This document shows positions 1-7,200 of a stretch of DNA of 8,506 bases, piece by piece. Position 1 is the first letter of the stretch. Each line of letters begins with the position of its first letter. Under the pieces are notes generated by a model that worked only from the letters and a program-made list of their open reading frames with translations, ran no database searches and had not been told where the DNA came from. Source of the stretch: a bacterium (GTDB lineage Bacteria > Eremiobacterota > Eremiobacteria > Baltobacterales > Baltobacteraceae); contig JAJYHP010000089.1 in the NCBI GenBank assembly GCA_021784715.1, positions 1-8,506 on the forward strand, read 5' to 3'. The translations under genes and the position numbers were made by a program.

Positions 1-584
1 TAGGTCGGTTTGAATCCGACCAGATTGCAGAACGCCGCCGGTTCGCGAATCGAACCGCCGGTATCGCTGCCCAACCCGATCGCCGCTTCGTAGGCGGCGA
101 CGGAGGCCGCCGAGCCGCCGCTCGAACCGCCGGGGACGCGTTCCAAATCGTAGGGATTGCGCGTGACGCCGAGCGCGCTGTTCTCGCAGGATGAGCCCAT
201 GGCGAACTCGTCCATGTTCGCTTTTCCCACCGGAATCGCACCTGCGGCGAGCATCGAACGTACCGCGCTCGCCGTGTAGGGCGCGACCCAACGTTCGAGC
301 ATTTTACTGCCGCAGGTCGTCACCGTTCCTTCGAGCGCGAGATTATCTTTGACCGCCAGCGGTACGCCGGCGAGCGGAAAGCGTTCGCCCGCAGCGATGC
401 GCGCGTCGAGCGCGTCGGCGCCATCGCGCGCCTGCCGTTCGAGGACGCTCAGATAGGCTCCGACCTGCGGCTCGACGCTCGCGATACGCGCCAACGTCGC
501 TTCGACCACTTCGCGCGCCGAGCACTCGCGCGCGTTCACCGCGCGCGCGATCTCCTTCGCGCCGGAGGATATCGTCGAAGACAT
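1..584 (-). CDS. gatA: Glutamyl/aspartyl-tRNA amidotransferase subunit A (GatA), C-terminal part outside the window
   Basis: GatA is the glutaminase subunit of the GatCAB amidotransferase. It releases ammonia from glutamine, and the complex uses it to convert Glu-tRNA(Gln) and/or Asp-tRNA(Asn) to the amidated forms in the cytoplasm. The 194 visible residues carry the amidase signature in order: PLAVKDN with Lys79, VGKANMDEFAMGSS at 119-132, PGGSSGGS with cis-Ser154, and GSDTGGSIR with nucleophile Ser178. These positions equal the Lys79/Ser154/Ser178 numbering known for Staphylococcus aureus GatA, which supports the ATG at 582-584 as the start. The family is about 480-490 residues, so some 60% lies beyond base 1. 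The ATG is 2 bases after the gatC stop, as expected for a coupled pair. Two small differences from the consensus I remember are SSCEN for SSTEN and IREP for IRQP; neither touches the triad. Identity is very secure; which tRNA it serves cannot be told from the sequence. Confidence 0.97.
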   Translation of the reverse strand, partial: MSSTISSGAKEIARAVNARECSAREVVEATLARIASVEPQVGAYLSVLERQARDGADALDARIAAGERFPLAGVPLAVKDNLALEGTVTTCGSKMLERWVAPYTASAVRSMLAAGAIPVGKANMDEFAMGSSCENSALGVTRNPYDLERVPGGSSGGSAASVAAYEAAIGLGSDTGGSIREPAAFCNLVGFKPT

Positions 585-586
585 CG

Positions 587-880
587 CTACGCCTGCCCGA
601 TGATGCGCGGCACGCGAACGAAGGCCCCCTGCCGCTGCGGAGCACCGGAGAGGACGACCTCGCGATCGAGCGACGGACGTTCGATATCCTCGCGCATCAC
701 GTTGCGCGATTCCACGACCTGCGCGGTCGCCGGAATGCTGTCGAGATCGAGGTCGGCGAGCGTCGCGACGTGCCCGAGCAGGTCGCCGAGTTGCGCGCCG
801 AAGCGCGCGACTTCGTCCTCGGTCAGGGCGATGCGGGCCAGTTTGGCCACGTAGGCGATATCAAGATTCTCGGATGACAA
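587..880 (-). CDS. gatC: Glutamyl/aspartyl-tRNA amidotransferase subunit C (GatC), TTG start
   Basis: GatC is the small subunit that wraps around GatA and stabilises the GatCAB complex. Family motifs are clear: an N-terminal DIAYVAKLARIALTEDEV segment (residues 7-24), a VMREDIERPSL segment in the middle, and the C-terminal FVRVPRIIGQ. The reading frame is open upstream to an ATG at 1064-1066, but that would give 159 residues, with the first 62 read in the wrong frame through the methyltransferase gene. The family is about 95 residues. The TTG at 878-880 gives 97 residues, begins a few residues before the conserved block, and has GGAG at 891-894 with a 10-base spacer. With this start the gene overlaps the end of the methyltransferase gene by 20 bases and ends 2 bases before gatA. 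An ATT at 881-883 directly upstream is a less likely start. Confidence 0.95.
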   Translation of the reverse strand: MSSENLDIAYVAKLARIALTEDEVARFGAQLGDLLGHVATLADLDLDSIPATAQVVESRNVMREDIERPSLDREVVLSGAPQRQGAFVRVPRIIGQA

Positions 881-2357
881 AATCGGGGTACTCCGTAGGT
901 GAAGATTGGTCGTCGTCGGGCCACTCCGGCGGGGGCGTATCGGCGAAGGCCGCTTCGACCGCCGCTTGAATTTCGCGCGCGTTACAGTATAGCGTAACGA
1001 GCGTTTCGACGTGCCCTGTCTGCGGGAACATATCGAATGGCTGAACGATTCCGACGTTGTAGCCATTGGACGTTAGAAACTTCAAATCCCGGGCGAGCGT
1101 TGCCGGATCGCACGAGAGGTACCAGATATTGGGAACCCGCGCGCGCACGATCGCGCCGAGGGTCGCTTCGTCGCTCCCCTTGCGCGGCGGATCGAGAAAG
1201 AGAATCTCCGCCTCTCGGAGGCGCGCCGCGATCTCGGGGCGTTCGACCGCTTCTTCGACGCGCGCCGCCTCGAATTCCACGCGATCCTGCAAGCCGTTGA
1301 GCTCGGCGTTCGCCTCGGCCTCGCGTACCGCAGCGGGGTTCTCCTCGATCCCCAAAACGGTGCTGCCCGCGGCGGCGAAATAGAGCGAGAAGGTCCCGGC
1401 GCCGCAATAGAGATCGACGATCTTGCGCGGTTGCGCGAGTCCTCCGCGCATCAGCGCGAAAATTTTTGCGACGATGCCGGGATTCACCTGAAAGAACGAC
1501 TCGGGCGAGACGCGGTAGCGAACGCCGGCGATCGTCTCTTCGATCGTCGTCGTTCCCGCGAGCGTCCGCTGCTCGCGCCCCATCACGGCATTCGCACTCG
1601 CCGGATCGAAGGAATTCGCGATGCCGCGCACTCTCGGCAATCGTTCGAGCAGATGTCCCGCGACCCGAGCGATCTCGGGCGATTCGCGATCGGTCGTAAT
1701 CGAGAGCACGCTCTCACCGAGCGCCGCGGAGGCGCGCGCCACGAAATGGCGCGCGACGCGGTAGAGCGCTCCGAGCCGCTCTTCCAAACGCAGCGAATGG
1801 AGGCGTCCGACGATCTCGTCGAGCTCCGGAACCAAGATCGGACAACTCTCGATCTCGACGAGTTCGTGCGTCCGTTGGCGAAAAAATCCGAGTCCCGGCG
1901 GGGATTGCTCGCCGCCGCCGCCGACGACCAGCGCGACCTTGTTGCGATAGCGGCGCGAGCGCGGCGATGGAAGAACGTTGCGCACGTCGACGCCGTGCAG
2001 GCCGCCGATTCGCCGCAGCGCGTTGTGCACGACCTCGCGCTTCCACGAAAGTTGCGCCGGGTAACTCAGGTGCTGCACCTGGCAGCCGCCGCAGGTCCCG
2101 AACGCCGCGCAGAAGGGGACCACGCGATGTGGCGAGCCCGAGAGCAGGCGAAGTTGGGTCGCCACCGCGTAGCGCGCCTTGAGCGTGGTAATCCGGACGA
2201 GCGCTCGTTCTTGCGGGAGCGGCCCCCAACAGAACACGGCAAGAGAACCGAGTCTTCCTACGCCTTGCCCGTTGACGAGCAGATCGTGGAAGGTCAGTTC
2301 GAATTCGTCCCCGACGCGAATGCGCGGCGGGTTAGGCGCTATTCCTTTGGTCGTCAA
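861..2357 (-). CDS. rlmD: 23S rRNA (uracil-5-)-methyltransferase, RlmD/RumA family with iron-sulfur cluster, TTG start
   Basis: This SAM-dependent enzyme makes 5-methyluridine in RNA; the family includes RlmD (U1939 of 23S rRNA), RlmC, RlmCD and TrmA. In order, the 498 residues show an N-terminal TRAM RNA-binding domain (about 12-70) and four cysteines that fit a 4Fe-4S cluster: Cys83, Cys89 and Cys92 in CX5CGGC, and Cys172. The methyltransferase core follows: FFQVNP at 288-293, SAM-binding DLYCGAGTFSL at 315-325, LDPPRKG at 388-394, catalytic Cys416 in YLSCDPATL, and HVET at 449-452. The only plausible start is the TTG at 2355-2357, because an in-frame stop lies two codons upstream. It overlaps the preceding small gene by 26 bases, and no strong ribosome binding site is visible. 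About 40 acidic residues follow the usual family end. The family is certain; the exact target base is inferred, since RlmD and RlmCD cannot be separated by eye. Confidence 0.95.
   Translation of the reverse strand: MTTKGIAPNPPRIRVGDEFELTFHDLLVNGQGVGRLGSLAVFCWGPLPQERALVRITTLKARYAVATQLRLLSGSPHRVVPFCAAFGTCGGCQVQHLSYPAQLSWKREVVHNALRRIGGLHGVDVRNVLPSPRSRRYRNKVALVVGGGGEQSPPGLGFFRQRTHELVEIESCPILVPELDEIVGRLHSLRLEERLGALYRVARHFVARASAALGESVLSITTDRESPEIARVAGHLLERLPRVRGIANSFDPASANAVMGREQRTLAGTTTIEETIAGVRYRVSPESFFQVNPGIVAKIFALMRGGLAQPRKIVDLYCGAGTFSLYFAAAGSTVLGIEENPAAVREAEANAELNGLQDRVEFEAARVEEAVERPEIAARLREAEILFLDPPRKGSDEATLGAIVRARVPNIWYLSCDPATLARDLKFLTSNGYNVGIVQPFDMFPQTGHVETLVTLYCNAREIQAAVEAAFADTPPPEWPDDDQSSPTEYPDFVIRES
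891..894 (-). promoter_or_regulatory. Shine-Dalgarno sequence for gatC
   Basis: The minus strand reads GGAG here, followed by a 10-base spacer and then the TTG at 878-880. It lies inside the 3' end of the methyltransferase gene. It supports the short 97-residue gatC over the longer open frame. The motif is only four bases long in GC-rich sequence, so the evidence is supportive rather than decisive. Confidence 0.5.
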
Positions 2358-2574
2358 GCGTCTTCAACAATGAGTTCGCCTCGTCGATTAAGGCTTGGAT
2401 ACGTTGGCCGGTCGGGTCGGACTGACGGCGGAAAAAGAGCACGCGCGCGGCGACCGCGGTGAGGGCGAGGCCGAAGCCCGCAACACCGATCCAGATCAAC
2501 GCGCTCTTCATGGAAGAGCGCTCGTTGCCAGCGTCGATCTCCGAGCCCGGTTCCTGTTTACTCTGCTCGTTCAT
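2332..2574 (-). CDS. Small single-pass membrane protein of unknown function
   Basis: I do not recognise this 80-residue protein. It has a polar N-terminus (1-22), one hydrophobic helix at about 24-48 (SALIWIGVAGFGLALTAVAA), a positive FFRR stop-transfer just after, and a short amphipathic, probably helical tail (55-77). Size and layout resemble small YtxH-like membrane proteins, but I see no diagnostic motif. The ATG at 2572-2574 has GGAG only 2 bases upstream, which is unusually close. A second ATG at 2509-2511 would remove the polar N-terminus and start right before the membrane helix. The gene is first in the minus-strand run, and its TAA stop lies 26 bases inside the methyltransferase gene. 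That tight overlap and the coherent membrane helix argue for a real gene. It is divergent from the plus-strand gene at 2620. Confidence 0.7.
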   Translation of the reverse strand: MNEQSKQEPGSEIDAGNERSSMKSALIWIGVAGFGLALTAVAARVLFFRRQSDPTGQRIQALIDEANSLLKTLDDQRNSA

Positions 2575-2619
2575 AGCTCCGTGAAGGTTTCGCTATGGAT
2601 ACGGTGTTACTCTGCATCG

Positions 2620-3429
2620 GTGCCCCGAAGTTATTTCAGCCCGACGACGCCCGCCGATCTGCCGGCCGCCCGCCGCCGCCGTGCCCTCCTGGCCGTCGCC
2701 GGGGCGATTGCGATGCATCTGCTCGCGCTTTCGCTCGTCGCGCGCCTCGTAGTCGCTCATTTTCAGGAGCGGAGCGCGGAGCACCCGCAGATCGTCGCCC
2801 CCGCGACGGTGCGTCGTATCGCCCCGAAGACCGTGCCGCGCCCGGCCTCGCCGCAGCTCCCTCCGCAGAGTCGGCAGCGTACCGAGCGAGCTGCGCGGCA
2901 GGCGCAACCTGCCTCCGCCCCGCTCGCCGAAGGGCAGCCGAGGCGGCCGCGCCGATCCCTCCCGCACGCCCTCACCCCTGCGACGCGCTCGCTCGACCCG
3001 GCGCAACGCTTCGTCGAACGGCAGGAAGCGGCGCTCGCCCGCGAGGCCGCTCGGCTCAACGCACACCGCGCGCCGCTCTCGGCGGCGACGAGCGCCCCCG
3101 ATCCCTCCTCGTTTCATCGGAGCATCGTCGATAGCGGCGGCGTCTCGCGCACCGATTACGCCGAGGCCTATATTCTTCCACTGCAGCACTGGTTCGTCGG
3201 CGCACTGAGTTGTTATTACGTGCGCTACGCCGCTTCGTTCTCGCAGGGCGGCAACGAAAAGGGCGAGATTCCCTGGCCGGTCTGTTACCCGCGGGACGAC
3301 GACGAACTCGCGCACGGTCCCTACCCGCACCGCTTGCCGGTCCCTTATCCGCAGCCGGGTTTTCGCTTACCGCGCGGCACCTATTTGACGCCGTTTTTGC
3401 AGCGTATCTTTAACGATCGCCCCGGGTAA
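2620..3429 (+). CDS. TonB-like membrane-anchored protein with Pro-rich spacer and unrecognised C-terminal domain
   Basis: The function is unknown. From the GTG at 2620 the protein has 269 residues: a short cytoplasmic N-terminus ending in four arginines (18-21), a membrane helix at about 22-45, a spacer rich in Pro, Arg, Ala and Gln (53-125), a probable helix (128-150), and a C-terminal domain (163-269) rich in Tyr, Phe, Trp and Pro with cysteines at 198 and 222. By the positive-inside rule the C-terminal part lies outside the inner membrane, where the cysteines could form a disulfide. The layout recalls TonB, but no TonB C-terminal motif is visible. The frame stays open back to 2395; that stretch lies opposite the small membrane gene and is probably not translated. 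A GTG at 2581 (282 residues) and an ATG at 2713 are alternative starts; none has a clear ribosome binding site. The frame is supported by the well-formed helix and the ordered C-terminal domain. Confidence 0.78.
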   Translation: MPRSYFSPTTPADLPAARRRRALLAVAGAIAMHLLALSLVARLVVAHFQERSAEHPQIVAPATVRRIAPKTVPRPASPQLPPQSRQRTERAARQAQPASAPLAEGQPRRPRRSLPHALTPATRSLDPAQRFVERQEAALAREAARLNAHRAPLSAATSAPDPSSFHRSIVDSGGVSRTDYAEAYILPLQHWFVGALSCYYVRYAASFSQGGNEKGEIPWPVCYPRDDDELAHGPYPHRLPVPYPQPGFRLPRGTYLTPFLQRIFNDRPG

Positions 3430-3432
3430 CGC

Positions 3433-3482
3433 GAGCGGGCGTTCGCCGGTTCGTATCCCCTCCCGCCGGCGAACGTCCGCTC
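3433..3482. terminator. 17-bp inverted repeat between convergent genes, probable bidirectional terminator
   Basis: The arms at 3433-3449 and 3466-3482 pair over 17 bases, with a single G-T pair as the only departure from perfect complementarity and a 16-base loop between them. The hairpin starts 4 bases after the stop of the plus-strand gene and lies 26 bases past the stop of the minus-strand BON gene. It is therefore placed to end transcription from both sides. Neither side has a run of T, so it is not a classical intrinsic terminator. It may work by stem strength alone, with Rho, or by protecting 3' ends. Confidence 0.65.
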
Positions 3483-3507
3483 CGCGCACCCTCGCGCGAC
3501 GCCGTCG

Positions 3508-4161
3508 TCAGACGAGCGCGAGTTTGTTTTCGACCTCGGTCACGCCGGGGACCGACCACGCGGCCTGGACGGCCTCGCTGCGTTCGAGCCAGCCGTGAAC
3601 GTTGCCGCTCAGAATCACCTTCCCACCGACGACGCGCACGTCGATCGTATTCGCGTCGAGCTGCGCTTGGCGGTGGAACGCCCGCTTGATCGTCGCCTCG
3701 ACGTTCTCGGGTGAGATGCGCGGACGGAGCGAGATGTAGTTCGTCACGCCGCGAACGCCGCGCAGGTTGCGCACCGTCTCGGCCGCACGTTCGCGCTGAT
3801 AGTACCAATCGACGGTGCCCTCCAGCGTCACGTGCCCGTCTTCGACGATCGCGCGAATATCGCTCGGCAAGGTGACGTTCCAAGCCAGGGCGTTGGTGAC
3901 TTCGTGAGCGATATCGGTGTCGTCGCGCACGTGCATCGCCGGAAGATCGACCTCGAGCTGTTCGGCGACCGCCTTCACGCCCTTGACCCGTTTTGCGGCC
4001 TCCTCGGCCGCCCACTTCTCGGCGAAGCTGGACACGTTTCCGGCGAGCGTGACGACGCCGTCGTCGGCGGTGACGGCGATGTGTTGCGCGTCGATCTGCG
4101 GGTCGAGATCGAGCTCGGCGAGCACGTCGTCGCGTAGCTTTTCGTTATTGACTTGTGACAT
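3508..4161 (-). CDS. Triple BON-domain protein (OsmY-like domains)
   Basis: BON domains are small alpha-beta modules that bind phospholipids or other ligands; they occur in OsmY, Kbp and related stress proteins. The 217 residues divide into three consecutive BON units at about 6-74, 80-147 and 151-217. Each has an N-terminal helix, a strand pair with a VxLxGxV core (VVTLAGNV at 36-43, HVTLEGTV at 110-117, KVILSGNV at 181-188), and a closing helix ending in a GV-rich turn (GVKAV, GVRGV, GVTEV). The middle unit with its WYYQRERAAE segment is the most typical. No signal peptide is visible, so unlike periplasmic OsmY it is probably cytoplasmic. The ATG at 4159-4161 has a strong GGAGGAG upstream. 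The gene lies 58 bases after dnaE2 on the same strand, so it could be co-transcribed or have its own promoter. The family is secure; the role is inferred to be stress or envelope related. Confidence 0.9.
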   Translation of the reverse strand: MSQVNNEKLRDDVLAELDLDPQIDAQHIAVTADDGVVTLAGNVSSFAEKWAAEEAAKRVKGVKAVAEQLEVDLPAMHVRDDTDIAHEVTNALAWNVTLPSDIRAIVEDGHVTLEGTVDWYYQRERAAETVRNLRGVRGVTNYISLRPRISPENVEATIKRAFHRQAQLDANTIDVRVVGGKVILSGNVHGWLERSEAVQAAWSVPGVTEVENKLALV

Positions 4162-4170
4162 GGTGAGGTT

Positions 4171-4177
4171 CTCCTCC
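4171..4177 (-). promoter_or_regulatory. Strong Shine-Dalgarno sequence for the BON gene
   Basis: The minus strand reads GGAGGAG here, 9 bases before the ATG at 4159-4161. It is the best ribosome binding site in the window and fixes this start. It implies efficient translation, unlike the weak or absent sites of the overlapping genes. Confidence 0.75.
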
Positions 4178-4184
4178 GTGCTCG

Positions 4185-4190
4185 ATTCTA
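4185..4190 (-). promoter_or_regulatory. Possible -10 element for the BON gene
   Basis: The minus strand reads TAGAAT, five of six matches to the TATAAT consensus, in the 58-base gap after dnaE2. Transcription starting about 7 bases downstream would give a leader of about 17 bases, just enough for the Shine-Dalgarno sequence. No TTGACA-like -35 box stands out at the normal distance, so the element may use an alternative sigma factor or be chance. Confidence 0.3.
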
Positions 4191-4219
4191 GCCCTCCCGC
4201 CGGCGGTTTTGAGGAAAGT

Positions 4220-7200
4220 CTAGTGAAAGTTATGCGCGCGAACGCCGGCGAGCATATTCGCGCTCTCCAACGGTTCGATCTCCAGCGCGAGAACGTCGAT
4301 ACAGCCGCTCTCCTTTTGCAGGGTCCCGGTAACGATCAACGTTGCATTCGTCGCAATGACGCCGCGCGTACGTTCGTAGAGATCGGGGCGCACGATGACG
4401 TTCGTCAATCCCGTCTCGTCTTCGAGCGTGAGAAAAACGAAGCCCTTCGCGGTGCCGGGGCGCTGCCGCGTAATCACCAATCCGCCGACCCGCACCCGTT
4501 GCCGATCCTTCGCGCGCGCGAGTGCGGTAGCGGAGAGCACGCCGCGCGCGTCGAGCCCGGCGCGCAGATGGGCGATACCCTGCGGCCCCGTCGTGACGCC
4601 GGTCGCCCAGAGATCGAACGCCGTTCGTTCGCGTGGTTGCAACGGTGCGAACGCGATCGCCGGTTCCTCGGTCTCCATCAATCGGCCGAGTTCGCCGCGC
4701 CGTTCCCGCTCGTCGAGCGCGCGCAGCGCCCACATCGCCTCGCGTCGGCTCCGATACCACGGCGCGAAGGCATCGGCGACGGCGAGGCTTTCGAGCCCCT
4801 CGCGGCTCAGATCGGTGCGCCGCGCGAAATCGAGAATATCGGCGAAAGCGCCATCCCGCAACGCCGCTTCGAGACGCTCGCGCTGCACGCTGCCGAGATC
4901 GCGCACGAGATGAAAGCCTAGCCGTACCGCACCGCTTTCGTCGACGAAACTCCACCATTCGCTCGCGTTGACTTCGATCGGTTTCACCACGACATTGTGC
5001 CGCTTGGCATCGTTGACGAGCACCTCGGTTGCATAGAACCCCATCGGTTGGACGTTGAGGATCGCCGCGGTGAATTCGGGGTGATAGCGGCACTTGAGAT
5101 AGGCCGAAGCATAGGCGAGTAGGGCGAAGCTCGCGGCGTGCGACTCGGGGAATCCGTAATCGGCGAAGCCCTCGAGCATTGCAAAGAGTTTCTCCGCCGC
5201 CGCGCGCTCGATGCCGTTTCGCTCCATTCCCTCGATCAGTTGCGTTCGCAAGGCCTGCATCTTTTCGCGCGAACGTTTGTGCCCCATCGCTCGGCGCAGA
5301 CGGTCGGCCTCTCCCGCGGAAAAACCCGCCGCTTCAACCGCGAGGCGCATGCCCTGTTCTTGGAAGAGCGGCACTCCGAGCGTTCGTTCGAGGACCGGAC
5401 GTAATTTCGGATGCGGGTACTCCACCGGTTCCTTACCCGCGCGACGACGTAAAAACGGATGGATCATCTGCCCCTGGATCGGCCCCGGGCGGACGATCGC
5501 CACCTGCATGACGAGATCGTAGAAGCAACGCGGTTTCATCCGCGGCAGCATCGATTGCTGCGCGCGCGATTCGATTTGGAAGACGCCGATGCTATCGGCG
5601 CGCTCGAGCATTGCGTAGGTCGCGGCATCGTCGGGCGGGATCGAGGCCAGCGAGAGCGGCGCTTCGTTCGGGCGGGAGCGACGATGGAGCGCGAAGGCTT
5701 CGTCGAGCAACGAGAGCATCCCCAACCCCAGCAAATCGATTTTGATCAGCCCGAGTGCGGCGAGGTCGTCTTTGTCCCACTGGATGACGCTGCGGTCGCG
5801 CATCGTCGCCCATTCCACCGGCGCGACGCGCACCAACGGATCGCGCGCGAGCACCATTCCCCCGGAGTGGATTCCCAGATGGCGCGGAAAGCCTTCGATG
5901 CGCTCGCAGAGGCGCACGAGGCGTCTCTCGGCAGGTGCGAGATCGAGAGCTTTCGTCACATCGAGCGCCGCTTCGCTGCCGTAGGAGCGGCCGCCGCGCA
6001 GATCGATCGCGAGGGCGGAGAGCCGTTCGGGCGCGAGACCCAACGCCTTCCCGATATCTCGCAGCGCCGAACGCGAACGATAACTGACGATCTCCGCGGC
6101 CATTGCGGCGTGAGCCCGCCCGTAGCGTTCGTAAACGTATTGAATGATCCGTTCGCGATCGCGATGTGCGAAATCGATATCGATATCGGGAATTTCGTTG
6201 CGCTCTTCGGAAAGAAAGCGTTCGAAGAGCAAATTCATACCGACCGGATCGACCGCCGTGATCCCCAACGCGTAACAAACCGCAGAATTCGCCGCCGATC
6301 CGCGCCCCTGACAGAGCACGCCCATCTCGTTCGCCGCACGAACGATATCCCAAACGATGAGAAAGTAACCGGCGAGATCGAGCTTGGCGATAATTCCCAA
6401 CTCGTATTCGAGTTGGCGCTCCACCGCAACGGAGAGCGGGTCGCCGTAGCGACGGGCGGCGCCCTCCATCGTCAACGCGCGCAAATAGCTCTGCCGCGTA
6501 TAGCCATCGGGGACGGCAAAGAGCGGAAACTGCTCGCTCAGCGTTTCGAGCCGAAAGCGCGCCCGATCCGCAATCTCCAGCGTCCGCTCGATCGCACCGG
6601 GATAATCGGCGAACAAACGCGCCATGGCGCTCGGGCTCTTCAGGTGCGCCTCGGTATTGGCATCGAAAATATTGCGCGCGACTCCCTCTTCCAGCGTCAC
6701 CCCATGCTTGATGCAACGCAAGACCGCGGCGATCTCGGCATCCTCGCGGCGCGCGTACGCGACGTCGTTACTCGCAACGTACGGAACGCGGATCCGGCGC
6801 GCCGCGGCGATCAGCGCTTCGTTACGAACGGCATCGTTTTCTTGGAGGCGGCGAACGATTTCGATATAGAGCGCATCGGGAAAACACGCGCGCAGAAATT
6901 CGAACGGCGCTCGAAGGTCACCGCAGAGCGCGATCAATCCGCGATTATCGCCTTCGAGATCGGCGAGCAGGAGTTCGGGGGCACCTTTGCGGCCGCGCAA
7001 TTGCGCGCCCGAGATCAGCTCGCAGAGGCGATGGTAACCGCGCGCCTCCTCGACGAGCAAGAGCACGGGAATCCCGCCCGGCGCGTGCAGACGAGCGCCG
7101 ATGATACCGGGCAGCGCTCGTTCGCGGGCGCGACGAGCGAAACGTACCGCGCCGTACAAGCCGTCGGCATCGGCGATCGCCAACGCGGCGATTCCGAGGT

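Noticed and set aside
1431..2462. 343-codon open frame on the plus strand opposite the rRNA methyltransferase
   Set aside because: It is fully antisense to a gene with all catalytic motifs, and its translation has low-complexity Arg-rich composition and no recognisable fold.
2595..3134. 179-codon open frame with an ATG and an AAGG upstream, overlapping the TonB-like gene
   Set aside because: Its product is Pro/Arg/Ala-rich with no ordered segments. The other frame has a proper membrane helix and C-terminal domain, so this one is an out-of-frame reading. A frameshift joining the two is not needed.
4165..4176. Small hairpin (GAGG-AGAA-CCTC) that could cover the BON gene ribosome binding site
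   Set aside because: Only four base pairs; too weak to claim regulation without supporting covariation.
4195..4214. GC-rich palindrome flanked by CCTC and GAGG after dnaE2, considered as a terminator
   Set aside because: The perfect part leaves no room for a loop and no T-run follows, so it is not a convincing terminator.
6172..6189. Repeated ATCGAT-like palindromic stretch within dnaE2
   Set aside because: It simply encodes the alternating Asp-Ile residues of the catalytic PDIDIDF motif.
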